Source of the DNA: an uncultured Collinsella sp.
GTDB lineage: Bacteria; Actinomycetota; Coriobacteriia; Coriobacteriales; Coriobacteriaceae
DNA length: 64,000 nucleotides
NCBI GenBank assembly: GCA_900758375.1
Contig: CAAERJ010000042.1
Coordinates: 1-64,000 of the forward strand
Direction of reading: 5' to 3'
Numbering within the stretch: position 1 is the first letter of the stretch; each line of letters opens with the position of its first letter. Positions 7,689 through 15,657 of the stretch are shown here, piece by piece. The position numbers and the translations under genes are program-made. The notes under the pieces are model-generated. The model did no database searches. It was not told the DNA's origin and saw nothing but the letters and a program-made list of their open reading frames with translations.

Positions 7689-8600
7689 CTACGAACGGGC
7701 CGCGACCAACAGCTCGGCCGTTGCCACCCAACCGTCGACAATCTTGCCGCGCGTAATATAGGCATTGTCGCAGGCATCCAAGAACTCCGAGGCACCGGCG
7801 CTCGTCAGACCGTTCTCGACCAGGCAGAACATGCCAACATGGTCGGCCATGTAGAAGTCGGACTCGGAGTCGCCGAGCGCAAGCGTCTCCTCGCGCTCGA
7901 TCCCCAGGTGCTCGCAGAAGCGCGCAATGGCAACGCCTTTGTTGAGACCCGCCGGATTGATGTTGAAGGCGCGGCCGTCCTCGACGCGATTAAGCTCGAG
8001 CGTCGTCGGCTTGGACAGGTGAGTCAGATGGCCGTTGCAAGCCCAGACCAGACCGCAGCCGGCCTCGTCCAGGATGGCCTGGACCTCATCGTCGGGCACA
8101 TCGCCGCGCATGCCGACGGTGACCTCACGGTACTTGTAGCCGGTCGACATGTCGTTGTGGTATTCGATCTTGTGCGGCCAGCGGGCAAGGATCTTCTCGC
8201 ACACGCCAGTCTGCTCGATCACCTGGTGCGGCGTGAGACCGCAGGCGGGGTCGTAGGGCATGTCGCCCGTCAGGTACTCCCAGTCGTTGGCCTTGAGGTC
8301 GTACATGACCAGGCCGCCCATCTCGCCGATGTAGGAGTTGAGGCCGAGCACGCGGGCGTCCTCATGGATCATGGTGCGATTGCGACCCGAGGTGGGGACC
8401 ACCTGGATGCCGGCACGAGCGAGCGCGACAACCGCCTCGACGAGCTTGGTCGAGGGATTGCCGTCGTTATCGCGCAGCACGCACGAGCCGGGGGCGAGCA
8501 TCGTGGCGTCCAGATCGGTAAAGACATACTTGACCTTGGCAAGACGCTCGCGCATCTCGCCCGAAAGCTCGGCAACGGTCGGCAGGGTGTTGTGGGACAT
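7689..8600 (-). CDS. HAD-superfamily phosphatase (Cof/IIB type)
   Basis: Cytoplasmic haloacid dehalogenase-like hydrolase. The nucleophile motif is FTDLDATML (~res 30), motif II is VPTSGRN, and motif IV is ALGDSESDFYMAD near residue 245; the large insertion between motifs II and III is a type IIB cap. This suggests a sugar-phosphate or related phosphatase, but the substrate cannot be read from sequence. Start at the ATG of 8600 with GGAG upstream; a GTG two codons earlier overlaps that GGAG. It lies between murE and murI, so a role linked to cell-wall sugars is possible but unproven. Confidence 0.85.
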   Translation of the reverse strand: MSHNTLPTVAELSGEMRERLAKVKYVFTDLDATMLAPGSCVLRDNDGNPSTKLVEAVVALARAGIQVVPTSGRNRTMIHEDARVLGLNSYIGEMGGLVMYDLKANDWEYLTGDMPYDPACGLTPHQVIEQTGVCEKILARWPHKIEYHNDMSTGYKYREVTVGMRGDVPDDEVQAILDEAGCGLVWACNGHLTHLSKPTTLELNRVEDGRAFNINPAGLNKGVAIARFCEHLGIEREETLALGDSESDFYMADHVGMFCLVENGLTSAGASEFLDACDNAYITRGKIVDGWVATAELLVAARS

Positions 8601-8630
8601 GGTCACTCCGTTTACATAGAAGGGGCTGGT

Positions 8631-10148
8631 CTAGGCGTCGTACGCCGCAAGGGTGCGCTTGAGAATCGAACCGTCGCGCTCACAAGGCTCGGGTCCGTTC
8701 TTGCGCAGCATACACTCTTCCTCGCCCTTACCGGTCACGATGACCACGGCAGGACGGACAGTTTCGCGCACGGCAGTCTCGATAGCGGCAACGCGATCAG
8801 TCACGATTTGCCAGTTATCATTTCCCTGCGCTTGAACGTTGCGCGCGATCTCGGCGCAGATGTCCTCGACATCCTCGGGGCCGGGGTCATCCTCGGTAAT
8901 CACGATTCGGTCGGCATACTTGCCAGCGGCGATGCCCATCGTGGTGCGTCGATCGACACCCTTACCGCCCGTAGCGCCAAATACAACCGCCAGCTCGCGC
9001 TCGGGATAGTTCTCGCGCAAGTCGCGCAGGAGTGTCTCGAGGCTCATGCCGTTATGTGCAAAATCGACGATGCCCAGGATTTTGCCCGATACGGACGGAT
9101 AGAGCTCCATACGACCGGGAACGAAAACGCCCTCAAAGCCATGGACGATACCCTCTTCGGAAATGCCCAGGGCCTCGGCGCAGGCAATAGCGGCAAGCGC
9201 GTTGGACACATTGAACTTAACCGGCGTGGGAATCACAATGTCACGCGTAAAACGGGGCGTGCGCACCGTTGCCACCACGCCGCAGTCGCCATTGCGAATC
9301 GCCAGCGCAAGCACGTCGGCACGCTCGTCGGTCAGGGAGAACGTCACCGTACGTTCGCAACGAGATGCCGCCTCGAGCACGCGATCGACCTTATCCATAT
9401 CGAGATTGACCACGGCAAAACGGCTCTGCAAGAAGATTTTGAGCTTGCTGGCAAAGTAATCCTCGAGCGTCGGATGCTCAATCGGCGAAATGTGATCCTC
9501 GCCGATATTGGTAAAGGCGCCGACTTCAAAGTCAATCTTGCCCGTACGCTCGTATTTGAGGCCCTGACTCGATGCCTCCATAACCAGCCACGGGGCACCC
9601 GCCTCCGCAGCATGTGCGATGCGGGACTGCAGCAGGAAGGATTCGGGGGTCGTCAGCTTGGAAGGGCCCGTCTCGATGCCGTCGTCGAACTCAATGCCCG
9701 TATTAAGAGCGGGTCGATGACAGCCCGTAAGCTTGGCCTCGTTGGCGAGGATGCCGCGCAGATAAAAGCTGCAGGTCGACTTGCCCTTGGTGCCTGTAAA
9801 GGCGCAGACCTTCACCTTACCCGACGGGTGCCCATAAAAGGCATCTGCCACCACGGCGAGCGTGCGACGAATATCGCTCACAATCACCGCGGGAAGATCA
9901 ACATCGTAATCGACCTCGGAAACGTAGGCCACGGCGCCATCGGCGATTGCCGAAAGCAGGTACTCGCGCTTAAACGCACGGCCTTTGCAGACAAACAACG
10001 TGCCCGGACGCACCTGGCGCGAGTCATCAGTCGCAAACTCAATGCGCTGGTCGCACGAAGCGCTCGGTCTGGAAACAACAAGGTCATCTTCCTCGAGCAA
10101 CTCTATATAGCGCATCAGAGTTAGCTTCTCTTGTGTCGGACTCGACAT
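8631..10148 (-). CDS. murE: Mur ligase, MurE type (UDP-MurNAc-tripeptide synthetase)
   Basis: ATP-dependent amide ligase that adds the third amino acid to UDP-MurNAc-L-Ala-D-Glu. It has the Mur P-loop CAFTGTKGKSTCSFYL (~120-135), the central EASSQGLKYERTGKIDFEVG, and the C-terminal domain with IVDFAHNGMSLE and VVFGATGGKGVDRR. The loop that is DNPR in meso-DAP-adding enzymes reads TEDDPGPED here, pointing to a diamino acid other than meso-DAP (ornithine or lysine); this is inference. Start at 10148 because of GAGAGG upstream and the lack of homology in the longer frame; 505 aa. Confidence 0.88.
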   Translation of the reverse strand: MSSPTQEKLTLMRYIELLEEDDLVVSRPSASCDQRIEFATDDSRQVRPGTLFVCKGRAFKREYLLSAIADGAVAYVSEVDYDVDLPAVIVSDIRRTLAVVADAFYGHPSGKVKVCAFTGTKGKSTCSFYLRGILANEAKLTGCHRPALNTGIEFDDGIETGPSKLTTPESFLLQSRIAHAAEAGAPWLVMEASSQGLKYERTGKIDFEVGAFTNIGEDHISPIEHPTLEDYFASKLKIFLQSRFAVVNLDMDKVDRVLEAASRCERTVTFSLTDERADVLALAIRNGDCGVVATVRTPRFTRDIVIPTPVKFNVSNALAAIACAEALGISEEGIVHGFEGVFVPGRMELYPSVSGKILGIVDFAHNGMSLETLLRDLRENYPERELAVVFGATGGKGVDRRTTMGIAAGKYADRIVITEDDPGPEDVEDICAEIARNVQAQGNDNWQIVTDRVAAIETAVRETVRPAVVIVTGKGEEECMLRKNGPEPCERDGSILKRTLAAYDA

Positions 10149-10281
10149 ACAAAGACCTCTCTCGCTAAATTCAGCCTTAAAGGGCAGAAGACGTCCCGCG
10201 GCAGAAACGATGAAACATTCTGTATTATCAACCATCCTAATATGCCACCTGACCTTGCGCGCATCACAGCCTTCTAAAAAA

Positions 10282-10309
10282 TTGCATGGACTGTGCCGTG
10301 GTCTAATAA
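10282..10309 (+). promoter_or_regulatory. Possible promoter upstream of asnB
   Basis: TTGCAT and TAATAA separated by 16 bp point toward asnB. The predicted leader would run into the hairpin at 10379-10422, so the pair could form an attenuated leader. No T-box consensus is seen. The gap 10149-10547 holds no other gene. Confidence 0.3.
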
Positions 10310-10378
10310 ATGGCAACAGTGTTCACCCCGTGTAAAACCAAGGAAATCTGGGTGCTGTTCTTTAACATAGCGTTCGCA

Positions 10379-10422
10379 ACCACGTCCCGCCGCTTCGCCT
10401 GAAGATCGGGACGTGGTTTTTT
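10379..10422 (+). terminator. Terminator in the asnB leader region
   Basis: ACCACGTCCCG pairs with CGGGACGTGGT around a 17-nt loop, followed by six T residues (10417-10422). It points at asnB, so it ends either a short leader RNA or an attenuated transcript. A second hairpin CTGCCGC/GCGGCAG sits at about 10494-10514. Confidence 0.7.
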
Positions 10423-10547
10423 CGGTTCGCTCGGCGCTTATGCCCTATCACGAAACAAAAGATTGGCATGATAGTAAAGATTATTTGACATCAGCTGCCG
10501 CAATCCTTGCGGCAGTACACCTGAGCCGTCAGCAGAAAGGATCTTGC

Positions 10548-12416
10548 ATGTGCGGTTTTGTCGGTTTTACCGGTACAGATGAACAGAGTGAGCTGGTTCT
10601 CACGGCCATGATGAATCGCATCATCCACCGTGGTCCCGATATGGGCGGCCAGCATATCGTCGACAACGTTGCCCTTGGCTTCCGTCGTCTTTCGATTCTC
10701 GATCTTTCCGAAGCTGGAGCCCAGCCCATGTCGAGCGACGACGGCAAGGTCACGATTGTCTTCAACGGAGAGATCTACAACTTCCAGGAGCTTCGCGCCG
10801 AGCTGGAGGCGGCCGGCTACGCCTTCCACTGCAACGCTGATACCGAAGTCCTGGTACACGGTTACGAGGAGTGGGGCGAGGACCTGGTCAACCGTCTGCG
10901 CGGCATGTACGCGTTCGTGATTCACGACCAGAACAAGAACAAACTCTTTGGTGCTCGTGACATCTTTGGTATCAAGCCGTTCTATTACTACCAGGCATCC
11001 GATGGCTCACTGCTGTTTGGCTCCGAGATCAAGAGCTTCCTGGACCATCCCAAGTTTGAGAAGGCTGTCAACCACGACGCGCTGCGCCCCTACCTGACGC
11101 TGCAATTCCCCGCCACGGAGGAGACCTTCTTTAAGGGCGTGTTCAAGCTTGCCCCAGCGCATTGCTTTACGTATGACCTGACGACCAACACCATGGACAT
11201 CAAGCGTTACTGGAGCTGTGACTTCACCGACGACAACTCCAAGACCTTCGAGGAGTACGTGGACGAGTGCGACAAGGTCGTGCACGAAAGCGTCGCTGCG
11301 CACCGAATCGCCGATGTTAAGGTTGGTTCGTTCCTCTCCGGCGGTGTCGATTCCAGCTACATCGCTGCCTGTCTCATGCCCGACACCACGTATTCTGTCG
11401 GCTTCGATTACAAGAACTTCAACGAGACCAACTACGCCGCCGAGCTTTCCGACAAGCTGGGCATCAAGAACGTGCGCAAGATGATTACCGCCGACGAGTT
11501 CTTTGATGCACTGCCCGATATCCAGTACCACATGGACGAGCCGCAATCGAACCTGTCCAGCGTGCCGCTGTACTATCTGGCGCAGATGGCTTCCAAGGAG
11601 GTCACCGTCGTCCTTTCGGGCGAGGGTGCCGACGAGCTGTTTGCCGGCTATGAGTGGTACGAGGACACCCCCGAGATGCGCACTTTTAAGAAGCGCGTGC
11701 CGCTCGGCATACGTCGCGCCCTGGGCTCACTCGTTCAGCATCTCCCCTACTTTAAGGGTCACAACTTCCTGACGAAATGCGCCGAGGTTCCCGAGCGCTG
11801 GTATGTGGGTCAGGCAAAGGTGTTCGATCCCTCCGAAGTCGACGAGGTGCTCAAGCCCGCTTATGACACCGGCAAGAACGCCGCCGAGATGTGCGCCGAG
11901 TACTACAAGCAGGTTCCCAACTGCTGCGAGCTTTCCAAGAAACAGTATCTGGATATGAACATGTGGCTACCGGGCGACATTCTGCTCAAGGCCGACAAGA
12001 TGTGCATGGCGCATTCTCTGGAGCTTCGCGTCCCGTTTCTGGACAAGAAGGTCATGGAGTTTGCCGAGCACATTCCCGCCAACTACCGTGTTAACGAAGA
12101 AGGCTGCAAGCTCGTTCTGCGTCACGCTGCCAACCGCACGCTGCCCGACGAGTGGGCAACGCGCAAGAAGGTGGGCTTCCCCGTACCGGTCAAGTTCTGG
12201 CTGCGCGAGCAAAAGTACTACGACTACGTAAAGGAATACTTCACCGCACCGTGGGCTGCTGATTTCTTTGACACCGATGCGCTCATGAAACTGCTCGACG
12301 ATCACTTTGAGGGTCGCGCGCTCAACCAGCGCAAGATCTATACCACGCTGACGTTCCTCATCTGGTACAAGCGTTTCTTTATCGACGAGAACAAGGGCAC
12401 CGAAGTCGCCGCTTAG
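10548..12416 (+). CDS. asnB: Asparagine synthase (glutamine-hydrolysing)
   Basis: Makes asparagine from aspartate, ATP and glutamine. The start is fixed at 10548 because the mature protein must begin MCGFVGFTG with the catalytic Cys2 of the class II amidotransferase domain; AAAGGA lies upstream. Residues ~1-210 are the glutaminase domain (RGPDMGG, FNGEIYN). Residues ~240-600 are the synthetase domain with PP-loop SFLSGGVDSSYIAA (~260) and SGEGADELFAGY. At 622 aa it is a full-length AsnB. The gene stands alone between its leader terminator and tRNA-Val. Confidence 0.95.
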   Translation: MCGFVGFTGTDEQSELVLTAMMNRIIHRGPDMGGQHIVDNVALGFRRLSILDLSEAGAQPMSSDDGKVTIVFNGEIYNFQELRAELEAAGYAFHCNADTEVLVHGYEEWGEDLVNRLRGMYAFVIHDQNKNKLFGARDIFGIKPFYYYQASDGSLLFGSEIKSFLDHPKFEKAVNHDALRPYLTLQFPATEETFFKGVFKLAPAHCFTYDLTTNTMDIKRYWSCDFTDDNSKTFEEYVDECDKVVHESVAAHRIADVKVGSFLSGGVDSSYIAACLMPDTTYSVGFDYKNFNETNYAAELSDKLGIKNVRKMITADEFFDALPDIQYHMDEPQSNLSSVPLYYLAQMASKEVTVVLSGEGADELFAGYEWYEDTPEMRTFKKRVPLGIRRALGSLVQHLPYFKGHNFLTKCAEVPERWYVGQAKVFDPSEVDEVLKPAYDTGKNAAEMCAEYYKQVPNCCELSKKQYLDMNMWLPGDILLKADKMCMAHSLELRVPFLDKKVMEFAEHIPANYRVNEEGCKLVLRHAANRTLPDEWATRKKVGFPVPVKFWLREQKYYDYVKEYFTAPWAADFFDTDALMKLLDDHFEGRALNQRKIYTTLTFLIWYKRFFIDENKGTEVAA

Positions 12417-12457
12417 ATTTCGTTATGAATTAGCGGTGAACAGCACGGGGTTTCCGC

Positions 12458-12463
12458 TATACT
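12458..12463 (+). promoter_or_regulatory. -10 box of tRNA-Val promoter
   Basis: TATACT lies about 11 bp before the mature tRNA 5' end; a weak -35 (GTGAAC region) is 15-16 bp upstream. Confidence 0.4.
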
Positions 12464-12473
12464 CAGTCCCTGC

Positions 12474-12549
12474 GGGCGATTGGCGCAACGGTTAGCGCAG
12501 GTGCTTTACACGCACAAGGCTGGGGGTTCGAATCCCTCATCGCCCACCA
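12474..12549 (+). tRNA. tRNA-Val (anticodon TAC)
   Basis: Acceptor GGGCGAT/ATCGCCC, D-arm GCGC/GCGC, anticodon loop TTTACAC (TAC) and T-arm GGGGG/CCCTC with TTCGAAT are visible, and CCA is encoded. The outermost anticodon-stem pair appears mismatched (G-A). Reads GUA and, by wobble, other valine codons. Its last 18 nt are duplicated 186 bp downstream. Confidence 0.92.
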
Positions 12550-12887
12550 TTGAATTGTTAGGCCTCCAGCGATGGAGGCCTTTCTTTTTTGGGCCCGGTA
12601 CATGGGATTCGAACCCGCAAGGGTGCGGAGCTGAGGAAACGCGAAGCGTTTTACAGCGCAGCACGCGAGGAGCGAAGCGACGAAGCGGGGCGCGGACGGC
12701 GCCAGCCGCACGCGGACATCCCTCATCGCCCACCACTGAATTGTTAGGCCTCCAGCGATGGAGGCCTTTCTTTTTTGGGCCCGGTGCATGGGATTCGAAC
12801 CCGCAAGGGTGCGGAGCTGAGGAAACGCGAAGCGTTTTCCAGCGCAGCACGCGAGGAGCGAAGCGACGAAGCGGGGCTCGGGCGGCG
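12532..12887 (+). repeat. 186-bp tandem duplication including the tRNA-Val 3' end
   Basis: Copy 1 starts at 12532 inside the tRNA T-arm and copy 2 at 12718 (offset exactly 186). Both contain the tRNA tail through CCA, the terminator, GGGCCCGG, GGGATTCGAACCCGC and a GCGAAGCG-rich stretch; only a few substitutions separate them. The resemblance of GGGATTCGAACC to an antisense T-arm suggests old tRNA-derived sequence. Apparent ORFs across it are not real genes. Confidence 0.8.
12561..12590 (+). terminator. Terminator of tRNA-Val
   Basis: GGCCTCC/GGAGGCC stem with 6-nt loop and a TTTCTTTTTT tail. An identical copy is at 12747-12776 in the duplicated unit. Confidence 0.9.
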
Positions 12888-12910
12888 AAATGGACCCTTG
12901 GCGAATACCC

Positions 12911-13130
12911 GTGTGCAAAAAATGCCAAATATGAGTACTGCTACCTTTTTAGTAGCAGCGTTTTCGAAGTCATAAAAGGCAAATCCGGCATTAGAACGAC
13001 GATCGATAGTCCAGTTAAGCCAATTTGCCAACTACAAAACTGGACATATGTGGCCCAACTCATCTAAAAGTGCCTAATTTATATGTTACGAAGTTAGTGC
13101 CCGTACTCATATTTGCCACTTTTTGCACAC
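12911..13130. mobile_element. MITE-like element with 28-bp inverted arms
   Basis: Arms at 12911-12938 and 13103-13130 match at 26 of 28 positions, starting GTGTGCAAAAA and ending ATATGAGTAC. The ~165-bp interior is visibly more AT-rich than its surroundings and contains a CTGCTA/TAGCAG hairpin but no ORF. This is the structure expected of a non-autonomous element; no target-site duplication is evident. The rest of the gap to argD (13131-13244) shows nothing. Confidence 0.5.
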
Positions 13131-13244
13131 GGCCTATCCCAGCCATGGTAAATCGATAGCAAAACGGGCTCCAGTTCGCCCAATCGTGCGCCAAACGGCA
13201 CGTGACAGCCTGAAACCCGCTCCAAATTGCTATGTCTGATGGCG

Positions 13245-14528
13245 CTAAGCCAAAACGTCCGACAGAATCTCGATCAGGTTGTCCACGTCGGCCTCTTCGC
13301 ACACGAGCGGCGGAAGGAAGCGCAGCGTATGTGCGCCTGTAGCGTTGATCACGGCACCAGCCCCCAATGCACGGGCTACAACGTCGTGTGCATCACCCGC
13401 GGCATCATCCAAATCGCAGCCGAGCATCAGGCCGCGACCGCGCACCTCTACCACATGCGGAAGCTTAGCCAGCGCCTGCTCCATATAGGCGCCAACCTTG
13501 GCAGCATGCTCGGCATAATCGCCGTGCACAAGCGCGGAGAGCGTCGCGGCACATGCCGCGATGGCCAAGCAGCTACCACCGAAGGTCGAACCATGATCGC
13601 CGGGCTTAAAGACGTCGGCGATTTCCTTCTTTGCCACCACGGCACCCATAGGCACACCGTCGGCAATGCCCTTGGCAAGGCTCATGATGTCGGGCTCCAC
13701 ACCATAGGTCTGGAACGCAAACGGCTTACCCGTGCGAAAAATTCCGCACTGGACCTCATCGGCGATAAGCACGGCACCCACCTCGTGCGCCAAGTCGCGC
13801 GCCGTAGCCATAAACTCCTCGGTCATGGGGTGCACACCGCTCTCGCCCTGAATCGGCTCGAGCATCACGGCGCAAATTTCACTGCCCAACTGCTTAAAAA
13901 TTGCACGCAGTTCATCTACATCGTTGGGTGCGCAGGCCACAAAGCCACCCGGCAGCGGGCGGAAACTGTCCTGCAGCCAATCCTGCATGGTCGCGGCAAT
14001 GGTCTCGAGCGTACGACCGTGAAAGCCGCCGCGCATGCACACGATGGTGTTGCCACCGTTGCCGGCACGCTTGGCGTACAGACGCGCGAGCTTCATCGAG
14101 CCCTCGTTGGCCTCGGCACCGGAATTGCCAAAGAACGTCTCCCACACCTGCTCGCCCGCAGCCGGAGCGCCAAGTGCCGCCGCCGTGGTCTCGTCGCCAG
14201 CGGCAATCGCGTCGGCAAGCACGCGTGCACCGTCCGCATCATCGTTAGCGAGCTTGGACAGCAGCGCCGCGACCTGGCCGCGCTGCTCGATGTAGAAATA
14301 GTTGGAGACATGCAGGAGCCTCTTGGTCTGATCCTCGAGCGCCGACAGCACTGCCGGATTGCCGTGGCCCAGGCTGCACACGCCAATACCGGCAAGAAAA
14401 TCGAGGTATTCGCGACCATCGTCGCCGGTGAGCTTCATGCCGTGGCCTTCGACGAACTCGACCGGCGAGCGACCAAAGGTGTGCATGACGTAGTGGGATT
14501 CGAGCGATTGTTGTGCTGCAAATGACAT
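13245..14528 (-). CDS. argD: Acetylornithine aminotransferase
   Basis: PLP-dependent class III aminotransferase converting N-acetylglutamate semialdehyde to N-acetylornithine. Visible motifs: GIGVCSLGHGNP, FFGNSGAEANEGSMKLAR (~120-137), GGFHGRT, the PLP-region LIADEVQCGIFRTG, and the Schiff-base lysine in SLAKGIADGVPMGA. Start MSFAAQQ at 14528 with AAAGG upstream gives 427 aa. Last gene of the arg operon, 68 bp after argB. The N-terminal half contains an alanine-rich insertion (~100-130). Downstream of it lies only AT-rich repeat DNA. Confidence 0.94.
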   Translation of the reverse strand: MSFAAQQSLESHYVMHTFGRSPVEFVEGHGMKLTGDDGREYLDFLAGIGVCSLGHGNPAVLSALEDQTKRLLHVSNYFYIEQRGQVAALLSKLANDDADGARVLADAIAAGDETTAAALGAPAAGEQVWETFFGNSGAEANEGSMKLARLYAKRAGNGGNTIVCMRGGFHGRTLETIAATMQDWLQDSFRPLPGGFVACAPNDVDELRAIFKQLGSEICAVMLEPIQGESGVHPMTEEFMATARDLAHEVGAVLIADEVQCGIFRTGKPFAFQTYGVEPDIMSLAKGIADGVPMGAVVAKKEIADVFKPGDHGSTFGGSCLAIAACAATLSALVHGDYAEHAAKVGAYMEQALAKLPHVVEVRGRGLMLGCDLDDAAGDAHDVVARALGAGAVINATGAHTLRFLPPLVCEEADVDNLIEILSDVLA

Positions 14529-14596
14529 GAGATACCTTTCGTTAAGCGCCAGGTAGCGCGGACTGTGGGCGTAATGGCGTAGCAATTTCGAGCCGG

Positions 14597-15577
14597 CTAG
14601 ACCGTTTGAAGCTTCTCGACCTCGTCGAGGTTCTCGGCCAGGCGCGCCGCAAAGGTCGAAAGCGGGTGCGGGTGCGTATCGAACTCGTAGGCCGTCTCGG
14701 TGGAATGAATCACGGTGCCGACGCCGGCATCGGTCAGCAGCTCCAGGAGCAGCGAATGCGGCGTGGTACCGTTAATGATGTGGGCGCGAAATACGCCGCC
14801 GGCAAGCGCATCGACGGCCGCGCGCAGCTTGGGAATCATGCCCTTATCGACCTCACCGCCGTAGAGCATCTCGTTGACCTCGTCGAGCGTCAGGTTGGAG
14901 ATGAGCGAGTCCTTATCACTAAAGTCCTTGTACAGACCGTCGACGTCGGTCAAAAAAATCGCCTTGTGCGCATGAAGCGCCGCCGCAACGGCGCCGGCGG
15001 CGGTATCGGCGTTGATGTTGAAGAAGCCGCCGTCCTCCCCCGCCGCGACGGTAGCGATTACGGGAATGTACTCGCTATCGAGCAAGCGCTCGATATAGTC
15101 GGTGTTGACGTGCGTCACTTTGCCCACGCGACCGAGTTCGGGGTCGAGCGGCTCGGCGATGAGCGTGCCGGCATCGCTGCCCGACACGCCTACGGCCAAA
15201 TTACCGTGGTGGTTGATGGCAGCGACCAGCTCCTGGTTAACCTTGCCGCCCAGCACCTCGCGCACGATATCCATGGTCGCCGGCGTAGTCACGCGCCGCC
15301 CGTTCTTAAATTCGACAGGGATGTCATAGTGGCTGAGTGCCTCGTTGATAGCTTTGCCGCCGCCATGCACGATGACGGGGCGCATGCCGATAATCTTGAG
15401 CAAAACGATGTCGCTCATCACGTCGCGGCGCAGCTGCTCGTCAACCATGGCTGCTCCGCCATATTTGATAACGACCGTCTTGCCGGTCAGGTTTTTAATC
15501 CACGGCAGCGCTTCGAACAGCAGCTGCGCGGTTGCTTCGTTGGATTCGCTCGAACGACAATCGCGTGCGAATTTCAT
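14597..15577 (-). CDS. argB: Acetylglutamate kinase
   Basis: Phosphorylates N-acetylglutamate, the second arginine-pathway step and usual feedback target. Amino acid kinase fold: VVIKYGGAAM (~33-42), PVIVHGGGKAINE (~68-80), the GVSGSDAGTL loop, and INADTAAGAVAAAL near residue 210. Start at 15577 (MKFARD) follows GAGG at 6 nt; 326 aa, of which the first ~25 residues could be an N-terminal arm of the arginine-sensitive type. Third gene in argC-argJ-argB-argD. Confidence 0.95.
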   Translation of the reverse strand: MKFARDCRSSESNEATAQLLFEALPWIKNLTGKTVVIKYGGAAMVDEQLRRDVMSDIVLLKIIGMRPVIVHGGGKAINEALSHYDIPVEFKNGRRVTTPATMDIVREVLGGKVNQELVAAINHHGNLAVGVSGSDAGTLIAEPLDPELGRVGKVTHVNTDYIERLLDSEYIPVIATVAAGEDGGFFNINADTAAGAVAAALHAHKAIFLTDVDGLYKDFSDKDSLISNLTLDEVNEMLYGGEVDKGMIPKLRAAVDALAGGVFRAHIINGTTPHSLLLELLTDAGVGTVIHSTETAYEFDTHPHPLSTFAARLAENLDEVEKLQTV

Positions 15578-15657
15578 AATCTGCCTCGTCTTTCGTATCG
15601 TTATCACGCCGTGCTCCGCTGTCCGCAATGCGGCAAGATGCGCAGCGTGCCTGGAAT

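Noticed and set aside
10310..10547. T-box riboswitch for asnB
   Set aside because: The leader is too short before the terminator and the conserved T-box antiterminator sequence is missing.
12463..13067. ORFs across the tRNA-Val duplication (with DSNPQ-like repeats)
   Set aside because: They are translations of the tRNA 3' end and its repeat, a well-known false gene pattern.
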